Below are positions 7,741 through 15,350 of a DNA stretch of 24,539 nt, in pieces. The DNA is from VXYL01 sp047518105 (GTDB lineage: Bacteria > Pseudomonadota > Gammaproteobacteria > Pseudomonadales > Azotimanducaceae): assembly GCA_047518105.1 (NCBI GenBank), contig JAKZRQ010000107.1:1-24539 (forward strand), in the 5' to 3' direction. A program made the position numbers and the translations under genes. Position 1 is the stretch's first letter. Each line of letters opens with the position of its first letter. The notes beneath the pieces are model-generated. The model was given only the letters and a program-made list of their open reading frames with translations. It was not told where the DNA came from and made no database searches.

Positions 7741-7770
7741 CAGGCGGCCGCAACACAGGCGGCCGCAACA
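7741..7770. repeat. perfect 15-bp tandem duplication
   Basis: The 15-mer caggcggccgcaaca occurs twice head to tail, between the ankyrin gene stop and the flavin oxidoreductase gene. Confidence 0.8.
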
Positions 7771-7790
7771 GACGGTGCGCCGATGGGCAC

Positions 7791-9038
7791 CTACCAGTGC
7801 CGGATGTCCTCCGGTTTGCTTTCGCGGGAGTCCAACGCGGCGGTGTCGGCGCCGGCCGCGATCAATACCTCGACCACGGCGGTGGATGGTTGGTAGCGGG
7901 CGAAGGCTCGATGCAGCGGCGTGCGGCCCTGTTCGTCGCGCGCCTCCACATCCGCGCCGGCCGCCAGCAGCGCCTTGACCAGGGCCGGGGCATTGCTGAC
8001 GCTCGCTGCGGCGTGAAGCGGTGTGCCGCCAAACGCATCGAGTCCGTTGGGATCGACGCCCGCTTCGGCCAGGGCGGCGACCACGGCGGCGCTGTCGCCG
8101 AAGCACGCGGCGACATGCAAGGCGTTGTAGTCGTGGACGGTCGGCACGCTGACGTCCGCGCCACCGTCCACAAGTGCGCGTAGTACGGCGACGCTGCGGT
8201 TGAACCGGGCCGCCACATGCACGGGCCGGATGCCGCGCAGTTCGCGTTCCTTCAGTATGTTCACGAGTTCGGTCATGGCGCTGAGATCGTCCTCGAACGG
8301 GACCCGCTCCGCTGTCGACCCGTGGACGACGCGCCCTTGTACGGCGGAACCCCCTTCGGTGGCGAGTTCGACCAGGAGCGAGAATATCTTCGGGTTCTCG
8401 CCCTCCAGGACGGCCCCCGCGATCATCGGATGCCCGCTGGTCGACTGTTCGTGCTCCGCGCCCAAGCGCTCGCGGCGCAGTTCCAGGGTTTGGAAGTACC
8501 AGGCCGTCCCCCAGAGTTCGAACCCGAAGGTGCCGAAAGAGCTCTGTCCGGCTGGAGGAATGAAGTCGTCCATCGAAGCGGGCATCGAGGGCGCCGCCGG
8601 GTCTGCTCCGGCTTTCAACAGCGCCGCGATCACGGCCGGGTTCGCGCTCGCCATCGCAGCGCTATGCAACGGGGTGTGGTCGCGCTGGTCGCGCATCCTC
8701 GGGTCGGCCCCGGCTGCCACTAGGGCGGTGATCACGAAGGGGCTGTCGTTGTGCATCGCGGCGATATGCAGAGGCGTACGACCCAGCGTGCCGCGCGCCG
8801 ACAGGTCGGTTCCGGAACGGACACATTCCGCGACGTCTTCGACGGTGGCCGTGTGGAAGTAGCCGTTCGAATCCCACGACGCGCAGTCGCCTTCCACCGC
8901 CGAAGCGGCGTCTGCGCCCGCGCAGTCGCCGACCACCGCCGAAGCCGCGATTACGGCGCCGCAAACGCCAGTCAGCGAGGCAGTCCAACGTCCGGCGGTG
9001 GCGCGTTGCTTGGTGGTCGTCTGCCCGCACCGGAGCAT
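7791..9038 (-). CDS. exported ankyrin-repeat protein
   Basis: The product has 415 aa. A Sec-like signal peptide is likely within residues 1-43: basic MLRCGQTTTKQRATAGRW, then hydrophobic SLTGVCGAVIAASAVV. A helix typical of an ankyrin cap (FHTATVEDVAECVRSG) begins at about residue 61. Ankyrin repeats show GRTPLHIAA (86-94) and HTPLHSAA (121-128), then a non-repeat insertion of about 125 residues. Further repeats are at IRPVHVAA (280-287), YNALHVAA (304-311), GGTPLHAAA (337-345) and GRTPLHRAF (381-389). Ankyrin repeats bind proteins and no catalytic domain is visible. The ATG at 9036-9038 is chosen because it gives a good signal peptide; a TTG at 9069-9071 would add 11 residues. Two near-repeats encode VVGDCAGADA/VEGDCASWD. 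The partner is unknown. Confidence 0.82.
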   Translation of the reverse strand: MLRCGQTTTKQRATAGRWTASLTGVCGAVIAASAVVGDCAGADAASAVEGDCASWDSNGYFHTATVEDVAECVRSGTDLSARGTLGRTPLHIAAMHNDSPFVITALVAAGADPRMRDQRDHTPLHSAAMASANPAVIAALLKAGADPAAPSMPASMDDFIPPAGQSSFGTFGFELWGTAWYFQTLELRRERLGAEHEQSTSGHPMIAGAVLEGENPKIFSLLVELATEGGSAVQGRVVHGSTAERVPFEDDLSAMTELVNILKERELRGIRPVHVAARFNRSVAVLRALVDGGADVSVPTVHDYNALHVAACFGDSAAVVAALAEAGVDPNGLDAFGGTPLHAAASVSNAPALVKALLAAGADVEARDEQGRTPLHRAFARYQPSTAVVEVLIAAGADTAALDSRESKPEDIRHW

Positions 9039-9143
9039 GCCGACTCTCTCAACAAGCAGAGGATGGATCAAGAATACCCCAGTTGCGCGGACTGACGTCC
9101 GCTCGTCGTCGCGCCGCGAGTCCCGGTCGTCCGGGGCGTCCGG

Positions 9144-10574
9144 TCATGCGAATCTCCGCATGGCGTCATGAAAGCGCGCCGCCAATCGCAGCAGCCCCTC
9201 CGGGGCGTGGCGCCGCCGCCAGGCGCCCACGGCCAGCTTGTTGGCTTCCAGGTACGTCGGATAGACGTGGATGGTCCCCATGATCTCTTTCAAACCGATG
9301 CCGCTGCGGATTGCCGTGACGAACTCGCCAATCAATTCGCCTGCGGCGGGTGCGACGATGGTAGCGCCCAGGACGCGGTCGCCCTTCGAGACGATCTTCA
9401 CGAATCCCTCGTCCCGGCCGTCGGCGATGGCGCGGTCGAGATCGTCGAGCGGGTAGAACGTTACTTCGTGGTCGATGCCTCTCTCAGCCGCTTCGTGGGC
9501 CGTCACCCCGACCCGGGCGACCTCGGGGTCGGTATAGGTGGCCCACGGTACGCACGAGTAGTCGCAGTTCAACCGGGCGAAGGGTGCGATCAGGGCGTTG
9601 ACGCCGGCGTACCAGGCTTGATGCGACGCCATGTGCGTGAACTGGTAGGGACCGACGACGTCGCCACAGGCGTAGATCGTGGGCGCGGTGGACCGTAGCG
9701 CCGGACTCACCATGATCGTGCCGTCCCGGTTCAGTTCCACGCCGACGGCTTCGAGCCCGAACCCCCGGGTGCGCGCTCGGCGTCCGACGGCGACGAGGAT
9801 CCGGTCGAAGGCGACGCGCTTCGCTTCGCCGCCGGCACCTGTCTCGAGGGTGATCGCCCCGGGTTCGATGCCGGTTGCTCGGTGCCCGGTCAGGATGTCG
9901 ATCCCCTCGTCCGCGAAAACCCGTTCGATGACGTCAGCGGCGTCGGGGTCTTCTCGCGGCAGCAGGCGATCCTCCATGTCGATGAGCGCGACCCGGCTGC
10001 CGAGCCGGGCGAACGCCTGGGCCAGCTCGCAGCCGATGGGACCGCCGCCCAGCACGGCGAGACGCTCTGGTAGTTCGTCTAGCTCCCAGACGTTCTCCGA
10101 GGTCAACACGTCCACGTTTTCGATGCCGGGTATGGGCGGCACGAAGGGCTCGGCACCGGACGCGACGACGATCCGCCGCGCGGTCAAGGTCCTGTCGGCG
10201 ACGGTGACGGTGTGGCCGTCCTCGACGACGGCGGTTCCGGACAGGCAGCGCACGCCGAGGGCTTCGTACCGCTCCGAGGAGTCCTTGGGCGCGATCTTGG
10301 CAACGGCTGCCCGGACCCTGCCCATGACGGCGGCGAAGTCCACTTCGCCAGCGACGTCCTTCAGGCCGTACCGGCTCCCCTGGCGGAGCATGTGCGCAGC
10401 CTTGGCCGAGGCAATCAGGGTCTTCGAGGGCACGCATCCGGTGTTCAGGCAGTCCCCGCCCATGGCGTCGCGCTCCACGAGCGTGACCTTCGCGCGCACG
10501 GTCGCCCCGACCAAGGCGGCAATCAAGCCCGCCGACCCGGCGCCAATCACTACGAGGTTGTTGTCGTATTTCAT
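9144..10574 (-). CDS. FAD-dependent pyridine nucleotide-disulfide oxidoreductase (lipoamide dehydrogenase / mercuric reductase-like)
   Basis: The product has 476 aa and class I disulfide reductase architecture. The FAD Rossmann motif VVIGAGSAG is at 8-16 and the redox pair Cys42-LNTG-Cys47 is in GGDCLNTGCVPSKT. The NAD(P) motif LGGGPIGCE is at 175-183 and the second FAD motif YACGDV at 301-306. The C-terminal His436...Glu443 dyad lies in HVYPTYLEANK. It should transfer electrons between NAD(P)H and a thiol/disulfide or similar acceptor. It lacks the N-terminal metal-binding domain and C-terminal Cys pair of MerA, and no dehydrogenase complex genes are near, so the substrate is open. AAGGAGG five bases before the ATG at 10572-10574 fixes the start; longer in-frame starts are rejected. 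It is transcribed divergently from hemB. Confidence 0.88.
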   Translation of the reverse strand: MKYDNNLVVIGAGSAGLIAALVGATVRAKVTLVERDAMGGDCLNTGCVPSKTLIASAKAAHMLRQGSRYGLKDVAGEVDFAAVMGRVRAAVAKIAPKDSSERYEALGVRCLSGTAVVEDGHTVTVADRTLTARRIVVASGAEPFVPPIPGIENVDVLTSENVWELDELPERLAVLGGGPIGCELAQAFARLGSRVALIDMEDRLLPREDPDAADVIERVFADEGIDILTGHRATGIEPGAITLETGAGGEAKRVAFDRILVAVGRRARTRGFGLEAVGVELNRDGTIMVSPALRSTAPTIYACGDVVGPYQFTHMASHQAWYAGVNALIAPFARLNCDYSCVPWATYTDPEVARVGVTAHEAAERGIDHEVTFYPLDDLDRAIADGRDEGFVKIVSKGDRVLGATIVAPAAGELIGEFVTAIRSGIGLKEIMGTIHVYPTYLEANKLAVGAWRRRHAPEGLLRLAARFHDAMRRFA

Positions 10575-10700
10575 CGCGGCCTCCTTGCAGGCTTCGACCC
10601 ATTGAACCAGCTTTTTCTCCGCTTGGGCGCAGCCGATGTCGGCAGATGATAGGGGCCTCGCACCAGCCAACCACGGGTTCGGCGCGTGTACACTCGCGCC

Positions 10701-11687
10701 ATGAGTTATCCGTTCACGCGCATGCGGCGCAACCGCAGCCACGACTTCGTCAGGCGACTGGTGCGCGAGACGACACTATCCGTGGACGATCTAATCTACC
10801 CGATGTTCGTCATCGAAGGCCGCCACCGGCGCGAGCCGGTGGATTCGATGCCCGGCATCGACCGACTCAGCGTCGATCAGTTGGTGGAGGAGGCCAAGCA
10901 GTGTGTCGATCTCGGCATTCCGGCCGTTGCCGTGTTCCCCAACGTGGCGGATACCCTCAAGAGCCCCGACGGCGCCGAGGCGGTCAACCCGGAAGGTCTG
11001 GTTCCCCGCAGCGTTGCCGCGGTCAAGGAGGCATGTCCCGAACTCGGCGTCATCACCGATGCGGCGCTCGATCCCTACACCACCCACGGCCACGACGGCA
11101 TCCTGGACGAGCACGACTACGTCCTGAACGACCTGACCGTCGAAACCCTGGTGGAGCAGGCGCTGGCCTGCGCCCGCGCGGGTGCCGATGTCATCGCCCC
11201 ATCGGACATGATGGACGGGCGAGTCGGCGCCATCCGCGAAGCCCTGGAAGGCGAGGGGTTCGTGAACACCAAGATCATGGCCTACTCCGCCAAGTACGCA
11301 TCCGCCTACTACGGGCCGTTCCGGGACGCGGTGGGTTCGGCGGCCACCTTGGGCCGGGGCGACAAGATGACCTACCAGATGGACCCTGCCAACCGGAGCG
11401 AAGCGCTGCGCGAGATCGAACTCGATCTAGAAGAGGGTGCCGACATGGTCATGGTGAAGCCCGGCCTGCCGTATCTCGACATCGTCGCTCTGGTCAAGGA
11501 GACCTTCGGCGCACCGACCTTCGTCTACCAGGTTAGCGGCGAGTACGCGATGCTGATGGCGGCGATCGGTAACGGCTGGCTCGATAGCCGGGTCATCGCC
11601 GAGGCCCTCGTTTGCCTCAAGCGGGCGGGTGCGGACGGCATCCTCAGCTACTTCGCCAAGCAAATCGCGCCGAGCCTCCGGGGTTGA
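10701..11687 (+). CDS. hemB: delta-aminolevulinic acid dehydratase (porphobilinogen synthase)
   Basis: HemB condenses two 5-aminolevulinate molecules into porphobilinogen, the first common pyrrole of heme, siroheme and cobalamin synthesis. The product has 328 aa. The Schiff-base lysines are Lys198 in YSAKYASAYYGPF and Lys253 in MVMVKPGLPY. The metal loop reads DAALDPYTTHGHDG (120-133), without the Cys triad of zinc-dependent enzymes, so the enzyme is expected to be of the Mg-dependent type. Met at 10701 is chosen because MSYPFTRMRRNR matches the family start; a GTG at 10686 would add five residues. No Shine-Dalgarno is visible. TACACT at 10689-10694 lies only six bases before the ATG, so a near-leaderless transcript is possible but unproven. 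Its product feeds HemC, encoded in this window. Confidence 0.96.
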   Translation: MSYPFTRMRRNRSHDFVRRLVRETTLSVDDLIYPMFVIEGRHRREPVDSMPGIDRLSVDQLVEEAKQCVDLGIPAVAVFPNVADTLKSPDGAEAVNPEGLVPRSVAAVKEACPELGVITDAALDPYTTHGHDGILDEHDYVLNDLTVETLVEQALACARAGADVIAPSDMMDGRVGAIREALEGEGFVNTKIMAYSAKYASAYYGPFRDAVGSAATLGRGDKMTYQMDPANRSEALREIELDLEEGADMVMVKPGLPYLDIVALVKETFGAPTFVYQVSGEYAMLMAAIGNGWLDSRVIAEALVCLKRAGADGILSYFAKQIAPSLRG

Positions 11688-11796
11688 AACCACCGCCCGC
11701 CCGTGTGCGCCCGACGGCGCGCGCGGGGTCGCGAGAATTTGGCTCCTGTGTAAAGATGGCGGTTCCTCAAACAAAGCTAGGGAGTTAAGGTATTTC

Positions 11797-12123
11797 ATGT
11801 CGGACAATATTGAACACGTCACCGATGCCGATTGGGACGAAAAGGTCCTGGGCGCGGACAAGCCGGTACTCGTCGACTATTGGGCGGAGTGGTGCGGGCC
11901 TTGCAAGATGATCGCCCCGATCCTCGAGGAGATCGCCGACGAGTATGCGGATCGCGTTCAGGTCTGCAAGATCGACATCGACTCCAACCAGCAAACGCCA
12001 CCCAAGTACGGGATCCGCGGCATCCCGACGCTCATGCTCTTCCGCAACGGCGAGGTGGAAGCTACCAAGGTCGGAGCCTTGTCGAAGTCCCAGCTCGCGG
12101 CATTCCTCGACAGCAACATCTAG
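11797..12123 (+). CDS. trxA: thioredoxin 1
   Basis: Thioredoxin is a cytoplasmic dithiol protein that reduces ribonucleotide reductase, methionine sulfoxide reductases and other targets and is recycled by thioredoxin reductase. The product has 108 aa, almost exactly the E. coli length. The active site is Trp32-Cys33-Gly34-Pro35-Cys36 (EWCGPCKM), with the conserved cis-proline at Pro77 (GIPTLMLF). AAGG at 11787-11790, six bases before the ATG at 11797, sets the start; the longer upstream in-frame extension has no family character. It lies between hemB and rho; trxA beside rho is the usual gammaproteobacterial arrangement, but here about 620 bp of repeat-rich DNA separates them. Confidence 0.97.
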   Translation: MSDNIEHVTDADWDEKVLGADKPVLVDYWAEWCGPCKMIAPILEEIADEYADRVQVCKIDIDSNQQTPPKYGIRGIPTLMLFRNGEVEATKVGALSKSQLAAFLDSNI

Positions 12124-12276
12124 CGTAGCGAGGTCCGGCGCACAGCGAAGCGCGGGCCCGGCCCTGGGGCGCTCAGACCGGACGAAGCATGTTCGGTCCG
12201 ACCAGATGCCGTGAGCGGGCCGGATGTCGGCACTTGGGTTGCATTCTCGAACAGCGGTGGTACTACTTCTTAGACC

Positions 12277-12324
12277 GCTCGCTACAGCGAGACGCGCTCG
12301 CTGTACCGAGACGCGCTCGCCGTC
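12277..12324. repeat. 19-bp tandem repeat, two and a half copies
   Basis: Unit gctcgctacagcgagacgc (12277-12295) is followed by gctcgctgtaccgagacgc (12296-12314) and then a partial copy. The first unit is itself a gctcgct/agcgaga-type palindrome. Confidence 0.7.
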
Positions 12325-12360
12325 AAGCGTGCCGTCGGGGTGCGAACGCGCAGAGTAGGT

Positions 12361-12436
12361 CCGCCCGCGCAGAGAATGCCGGCCCCGCCCGCGCAGAGAA
12401 TGCGCCAGCATTCTCAAACGCGCGCCGTAGGCGCGC
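12361..12436. repeat. extragenic repeat with two hairpins, inverted relative of the dsbB 3' repeat
   Basis: The 19-mer ccgcccgcgcagagaatgc is repeated at 12361-12379 and 12385-12403 (24-bp period). A perfect hairpin gagaatgc-gcca-gcattctc follows at 12396-12415, then gcgcgcc-gta-ggcgcgc at 12420-12436. The reverse complement of 12409-12423, gcgcgtttgagaatg, is identical to 3682-3696. Both places also share ctgacgg and gcattctc, so they belong to one repeat family. Confidence 0.65.
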
Positions 12437-12742
12437 GCCGTCAGACAATCCTTGGCTATAGACGCCGCCAAGGATGCGGTGTTAGAGTCCCGCCCTCACA
12501 CGCGCTTGCATCGACCTGCGGGCGGGGGGAAGTCCACCAAAGCGGTCGATGGGCGTAGGCCAATGCCACTTCCATGCGAGGTAGCACTCCCATCGGGAAG
12601 AAGCCCTTCCTAAGAAGAACGGCGTAGGTTGCAAGGTTGAAGGTGTCGGCTGCGGCACTTTCCTGCGACCAAATATCCACAATTCCAACGCGCTGAAGCG
12701 CGGTCACCCGTTGCACTCCAAGTCATTGATTCGGACTCATCC

Positions 12743-14005
12743 ATGAACCTAACAGACCTGAAACGAAAACCCGTCGGCGAATTGGTCGACATGGCCCTCG
12801 AGATGGGCCTCGACAATTTGGCGCGTTCGCGCAAACAGGAAGTCGTTGCGGCAATCCTCCGCAAGCAGGCGACCAACGGCGAGGACATCTACGGCGAGGG
12901 GACGTTGGAAATCCTGCCCGACGGCTATGGTTTCCTCCGCTCGGCGGACAGTTCCTACCTGGCCGGACCGGATGACATCTACGTCTCGCAGAACCAGGTA
13001 CGTCGCTTCAACCTGCGTACCGGCGACGGCATCGCTGGCAAGATCCGGCCGCCAAAGGGCGGCGGCGAACGCTACTTCGCATTGCTGCAGATCGACGAGA
13101 TCAACTTCAGCGAGCCGAACGCCAAGAAGCAGAAAATTCTCTTCGAGAACCTGACGCCGGATTTTCCGGATGAACGCATCACCTTGGAACGAGGCAACGG
13201 CACCACCCAGGATCTCTCCTCCCGAATCGTCGACCTGATCGCCCCCATCGGCAAGGGCCAGCGCGCCCTGATCGTGTCCCCGCCGAAGGCCGGCAAGACC
13301 TTGATGCTGCAGAACATCGCCGACTCCATCGCGGCCACCAACAAGGATATCGTGCTCATCGTCCTCCTGATCGACGAGCGTCCCGAAGAGGTTACCGACA
13401 TGCGTCGCATGGTCCGGGGAGAAGTCGTCGCGAGCACCTTCGACGAACCGCCGGCCAGGCATGTGCAGGTTGCCGAAATGGTGATCGAGAAAGCCAAGCG
13501 CCTGGCCGAGCATAAAAAGGACGTGGTGATCCTGCTCGATTCCATAACCCGTCTGGCGCGTGCGTACAACACCATCGTGCCCTCGTCCGGAAAGGTCCTG
13601 ACGGGTGGCGTCGACGCCAACGCCCTAGAACGTCCCAAGCGGTTCTACGGCGCGGCGCGGAATTTCATCGAGGGCGGCAGCCTGACCATCATCGCCACCG
13701 CGCTCATCGACACCGGGTCGAGGATGGACGAGGTGATCTACGAGGAGTTCAAGGGGCGCGGCAACCTGGAGATCCACTTGGAACGGAAGATCGCCGAAAA
13801 ACGTGTTTGGCCGGCGATCAACATCCGCCGCTCGGGAACCCGGCGCGAGGAGCGACTGTTGACCCAGGACGAACTGCAGCGTGTTTGGATACTGCGCAAG
13901 CTCCTGCACGACATGGAGGACATCGCCGCCATCGAGTTCATGCTCGACAGGCTCAAGGACACCAAGACCAACGAGGAGTTCTTCAGCTCGATGCGCGGAC
14001 GATAG
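12743..14005 (+). CDS. rho: transcription termination factor Rho
   Basis: Rho is a hexameric RNA-dependent ATPase that loads on unstructured C-rich nascent RNA and releases RNA polymerase. The product has 420 aa, the E. coli length plus one. The N-terminal helical domain (LTDLKRKPVGELVDMALEMGLDN) is followed by the RNA-binding cold-shock-like fold (DGYGFLRS, 60-67). Walker A is SPPKAGKT (179-186) and the Walker B region is DVVILLDSITRLARAYN. The central-pore residues VLTGGVDANALERPKRFYGAARN follow. No insertion such as the long actinobacterial one is present. The start is the family-typical MNLTDLK; no good Shine-Dalgarno is visible. The TAG stop at 14003-14005 is the first three bases of a tandem array filling the gap to hemY. 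Confidence 0.97.
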   Translation: MNLTDLKRKPVGELVDMALEMGLDNLARSRKQEVVAAILRKQATNGEDIYGEGTLEILPDGYGFLRSADSSYLAGPDDIYVSQNQVRRFNLRTGDGIAGKIRPPKGGGERYFALLQIDEINFSEPNAKKQKILFENLTPDFPDERITLERGNGTTQDLSSRIVDLIAPIGKGQRALIVSPPKAGKTLMLQNIADSIAATNKDIVLIVLLIDERPEEVTDMRRMVRGEVVASTFDEPPARHVQVAEMVIEKAKRLAEHKKDVVILLDSITRLARAYNTIVPSSGKVLTGGVDANALERPKRFYGAARNFIEGGSLTIIATALIDTGSRMDEVIYEEFKGRGNLEIHLERKIAEKRVWPAINIRRSGTRREERLLTQDELQRVWILRKLLHDMEDIAAIEFMLDRLKDTKTNEEFFSSMRGR

Positions 14006-14163
14006 CGAAGCTAGCGCGGACGCATAGCGCGGACGAATAGCCAAGCTAGCGCGGACGCATAACGCGGACGAATAGCCAAGCTAGCGCGGACGCATAACGC
14101 GGACGAATAGCGAAGCTAGCGCGGACGCATAGCGCGGACGAATAGCGAAGCTAGCGCGGACGC
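14003..14163. repeat. 35-bp tandem array (about 4.5 copies) filling the rho/hemY gap
   Basis: Each 35-bp unit is 9 + 13 + 13 bp (tagcgaagc, tagcgcggacgca, tagcgcggacgaa), every part beginning with TAG. The first TAG is the rho stop codon. Whole units are 14003-14037, 14038-14072, 14073-14107 and 14108-14142, with a partial fifth. The middle two contain ccaagc and cataac variants; the first and fourth have gcgaagc and catagc. The array ends at the complement of the hemY stop (14163-14165). The last rho codons (gcgcggacga) match the end of the unit apart from one base, so the array probably arose by duplication of the rho 3' end. Confidence 0.92.
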
Positions 14164-15350
14164 TAGCGACGGCGAGCCAAGGCCAACGCTTCGCGCAGGT
14201 AGTCATTGGCTGCGGCGGAATCGCCTTCCCCCGCACACAAGGCAGCGAGTTCTTCCAAGGTTTCCGAATCCTGTTTTTGGGCCAGGCTCGCTTCCAGGTA
14301 CTCGCGGCCCTTCCCCGAATCGCCTGTAGCGACCGCCAAGCGTCCAAGGGTGAGCAACAGATCCGCATCGTCGGGCTTGTGCTTCGACCACGCCATCGCG
14401 TGGGCCAACTGCTTGGCCGGATTGGCCATGATCGTGCCGTAGCGGCGAACCCACGCTTCGCGCCATTGGGTCTTTAGTGCTCGGCGGAGCGCCGCCTCGG
14501 CTTCCGCGGGTGCATCGGCGGCCATGGCTTCCACGTAGTCCAGTACCAAGGCCTCGTCCGCACGAAGTTTCTTGGGCATCGTCTTCCAGGTGCTTCGGGC
14601 GTGGTCGGCCGCATCGGCGCTGGCCCGCGACTTGGCGATCCGCGCCCGCCAGATCGCTGCTTGGACGCCATCGGCATCGTCGTTTTTCGGTCCGGATCCT
14701 CCCGAGCGCCGCGGTTGCGCAAGTTCCGCCACCGCGTCCCAGTCGCCGAGCGCCTTGTGTGCGTCGAACAGCCGTTTCAGCACCAACGGGTGCTGCGGTG
14801 CCTGCTGCTGCAATGGCTTGAGTGTCCGGGTACTCAAGCGCCACTGGCCTGCGGCTTGTTGCAATTCGGCGCGAACCAGCCCCACGGCGAATGCCGCTTG
14901 CGGCGTCGCCTCGCGGGCACGGTCCAAGATGGCGTCGCGTTCCTCGAAACGGTCGACTTCGTTTGCGGCCCGTGCCGCCGCCAAGTGGTTGAACAGGGGG
15001 GTATCGACGTGGCCTTCGGAGGCCAGCAAAGCCTGCGACGCCTCCCGCCAACGGCCTTCGGCAAGCAGCATGAGACCGCGCACGGAGCCGTTCCTGGCCT
15101 TGGTCGCGCGGCGTGACCGCGCCCAATTCGAGACCGCCGAACCACCCCGCGTCAGCCGCCGCACCACCAGCACGATGGCGTAGATGATCAAGCCCGCGAC
15201 CAGCAGGACGGTTGCCGCGAACCAGAGGCTCGTCTCCAGCGTCGCGCCGTCGTAGGAAACGAGAACGTAGCCCGGATCGCGCGCCATCAATGTGGCGAGC
15301 AGCCCGCCAACAGCGAGAGCCGCGATCAAGAGGACGAGGAATAGGATCAC
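14163..15350 (-). CDS. hemY: HemY, TPR-containing inner membrane protein of the heme operon
   Basis: The product has 395 aa (E. coli HemY 398). Two N-terminal membrane helices lie at about 2-22 and 41-63, separated by the family-typical ARDPGYVLVSYDGATLETSLWF. A soluble region of about 330 residues follows, rich in TPR-like helical pairs (for example EGRWREASQALLASEGH and LLLTLGRLAVATGDSGKGREYLEASLA). The GTG start at 15348-15350 overlaps the hemX TGA as GTGA, which decides it over the much longer open frame upstream. This HemY is unrelated to Bacillus HemY (protoporphyrinogen oxidase). It is thought to act in late heme synthesis or delivery; its biochemical role is not established. The gene is last of hemCDXY. 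Confidence 0.92.
   Translation of the reverse strand: MILFLVLLIAALAVGGLLATLMARDPGYVLVSYDGATLETSLWFAATVLLVAGLIIYAIVLVVRRLTRGGSAVSNWARSRRATKARNGSVRGLMLLAEGRWREASQALLASEGHVDTPLFNHLAAARAANEVDRFEERDAILDRAREATPQAAFAVGLVRAELQQAAGQWRLSTRTLKPLQQQAPQHPLVLKRLFDAHKALGDWDAVAELAQPRRSGGSGPKNDDADGVQAAIWRARIAKSRASADAADHARSTWKTMPKKLRADEALVLDYVEAMAADAPAEAEAALRRALKTQWREAWVRRYGTIMANPAKQLAHAMAWSKHKPDDADLLLTLGRLAVATGDSGKGREYLEASLAQKQDSETLEELAALCAGEGDSAAANDYLREALALARRR

Larger units (their letters stand above)
12124..12742. other. 619-bp repeat-rich gap between trxA and rho, no gene recognised
   Basis: I see no convincing gene here. The left half (12160-12440) is a patchwork of short repeats and hairpins, listed separately. 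At 12449-12473 there is an 8-bp stem, tccttggc/gccaagga, with no T-run. Downstream, 12478-12494 (gtgttagagtcccgcc) resembles the T-loop side of a tRNA (ggttcgagtccc...), but no acceptor, D or anticodon arms can be paired. The last 200 bp before rho are less repetitive and should hold the rho promoter and leader. Short minus-strand ORFs (for example 12456-12716) end in the ACEGGTLTP peptide typical of spurious ORFs antisense to tRNA-like sequence, so they are not called. Confidence 0.6.

Noticed and set aside
9144..10574. Mercuric reductase MerA
   Set aside because: It lacks the N-terminal metal-binding domain and the C-terminal Cys pair, and no mer genes are adjacent.
12440..12510. Complete tRNA gene
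   Set aside because: Only a T-loop-like stretch is present. The T-stem pairs poorly and no acceptor, D-arm or anticodon arm fits.
12456..12716. Short minus-strand ORFs before rho
   Set aside because: They have no family signal, no ribosome binding site, and contain the EGGTLTP-type peptide typical of false ORFs antisense to tRNA-like sequence.
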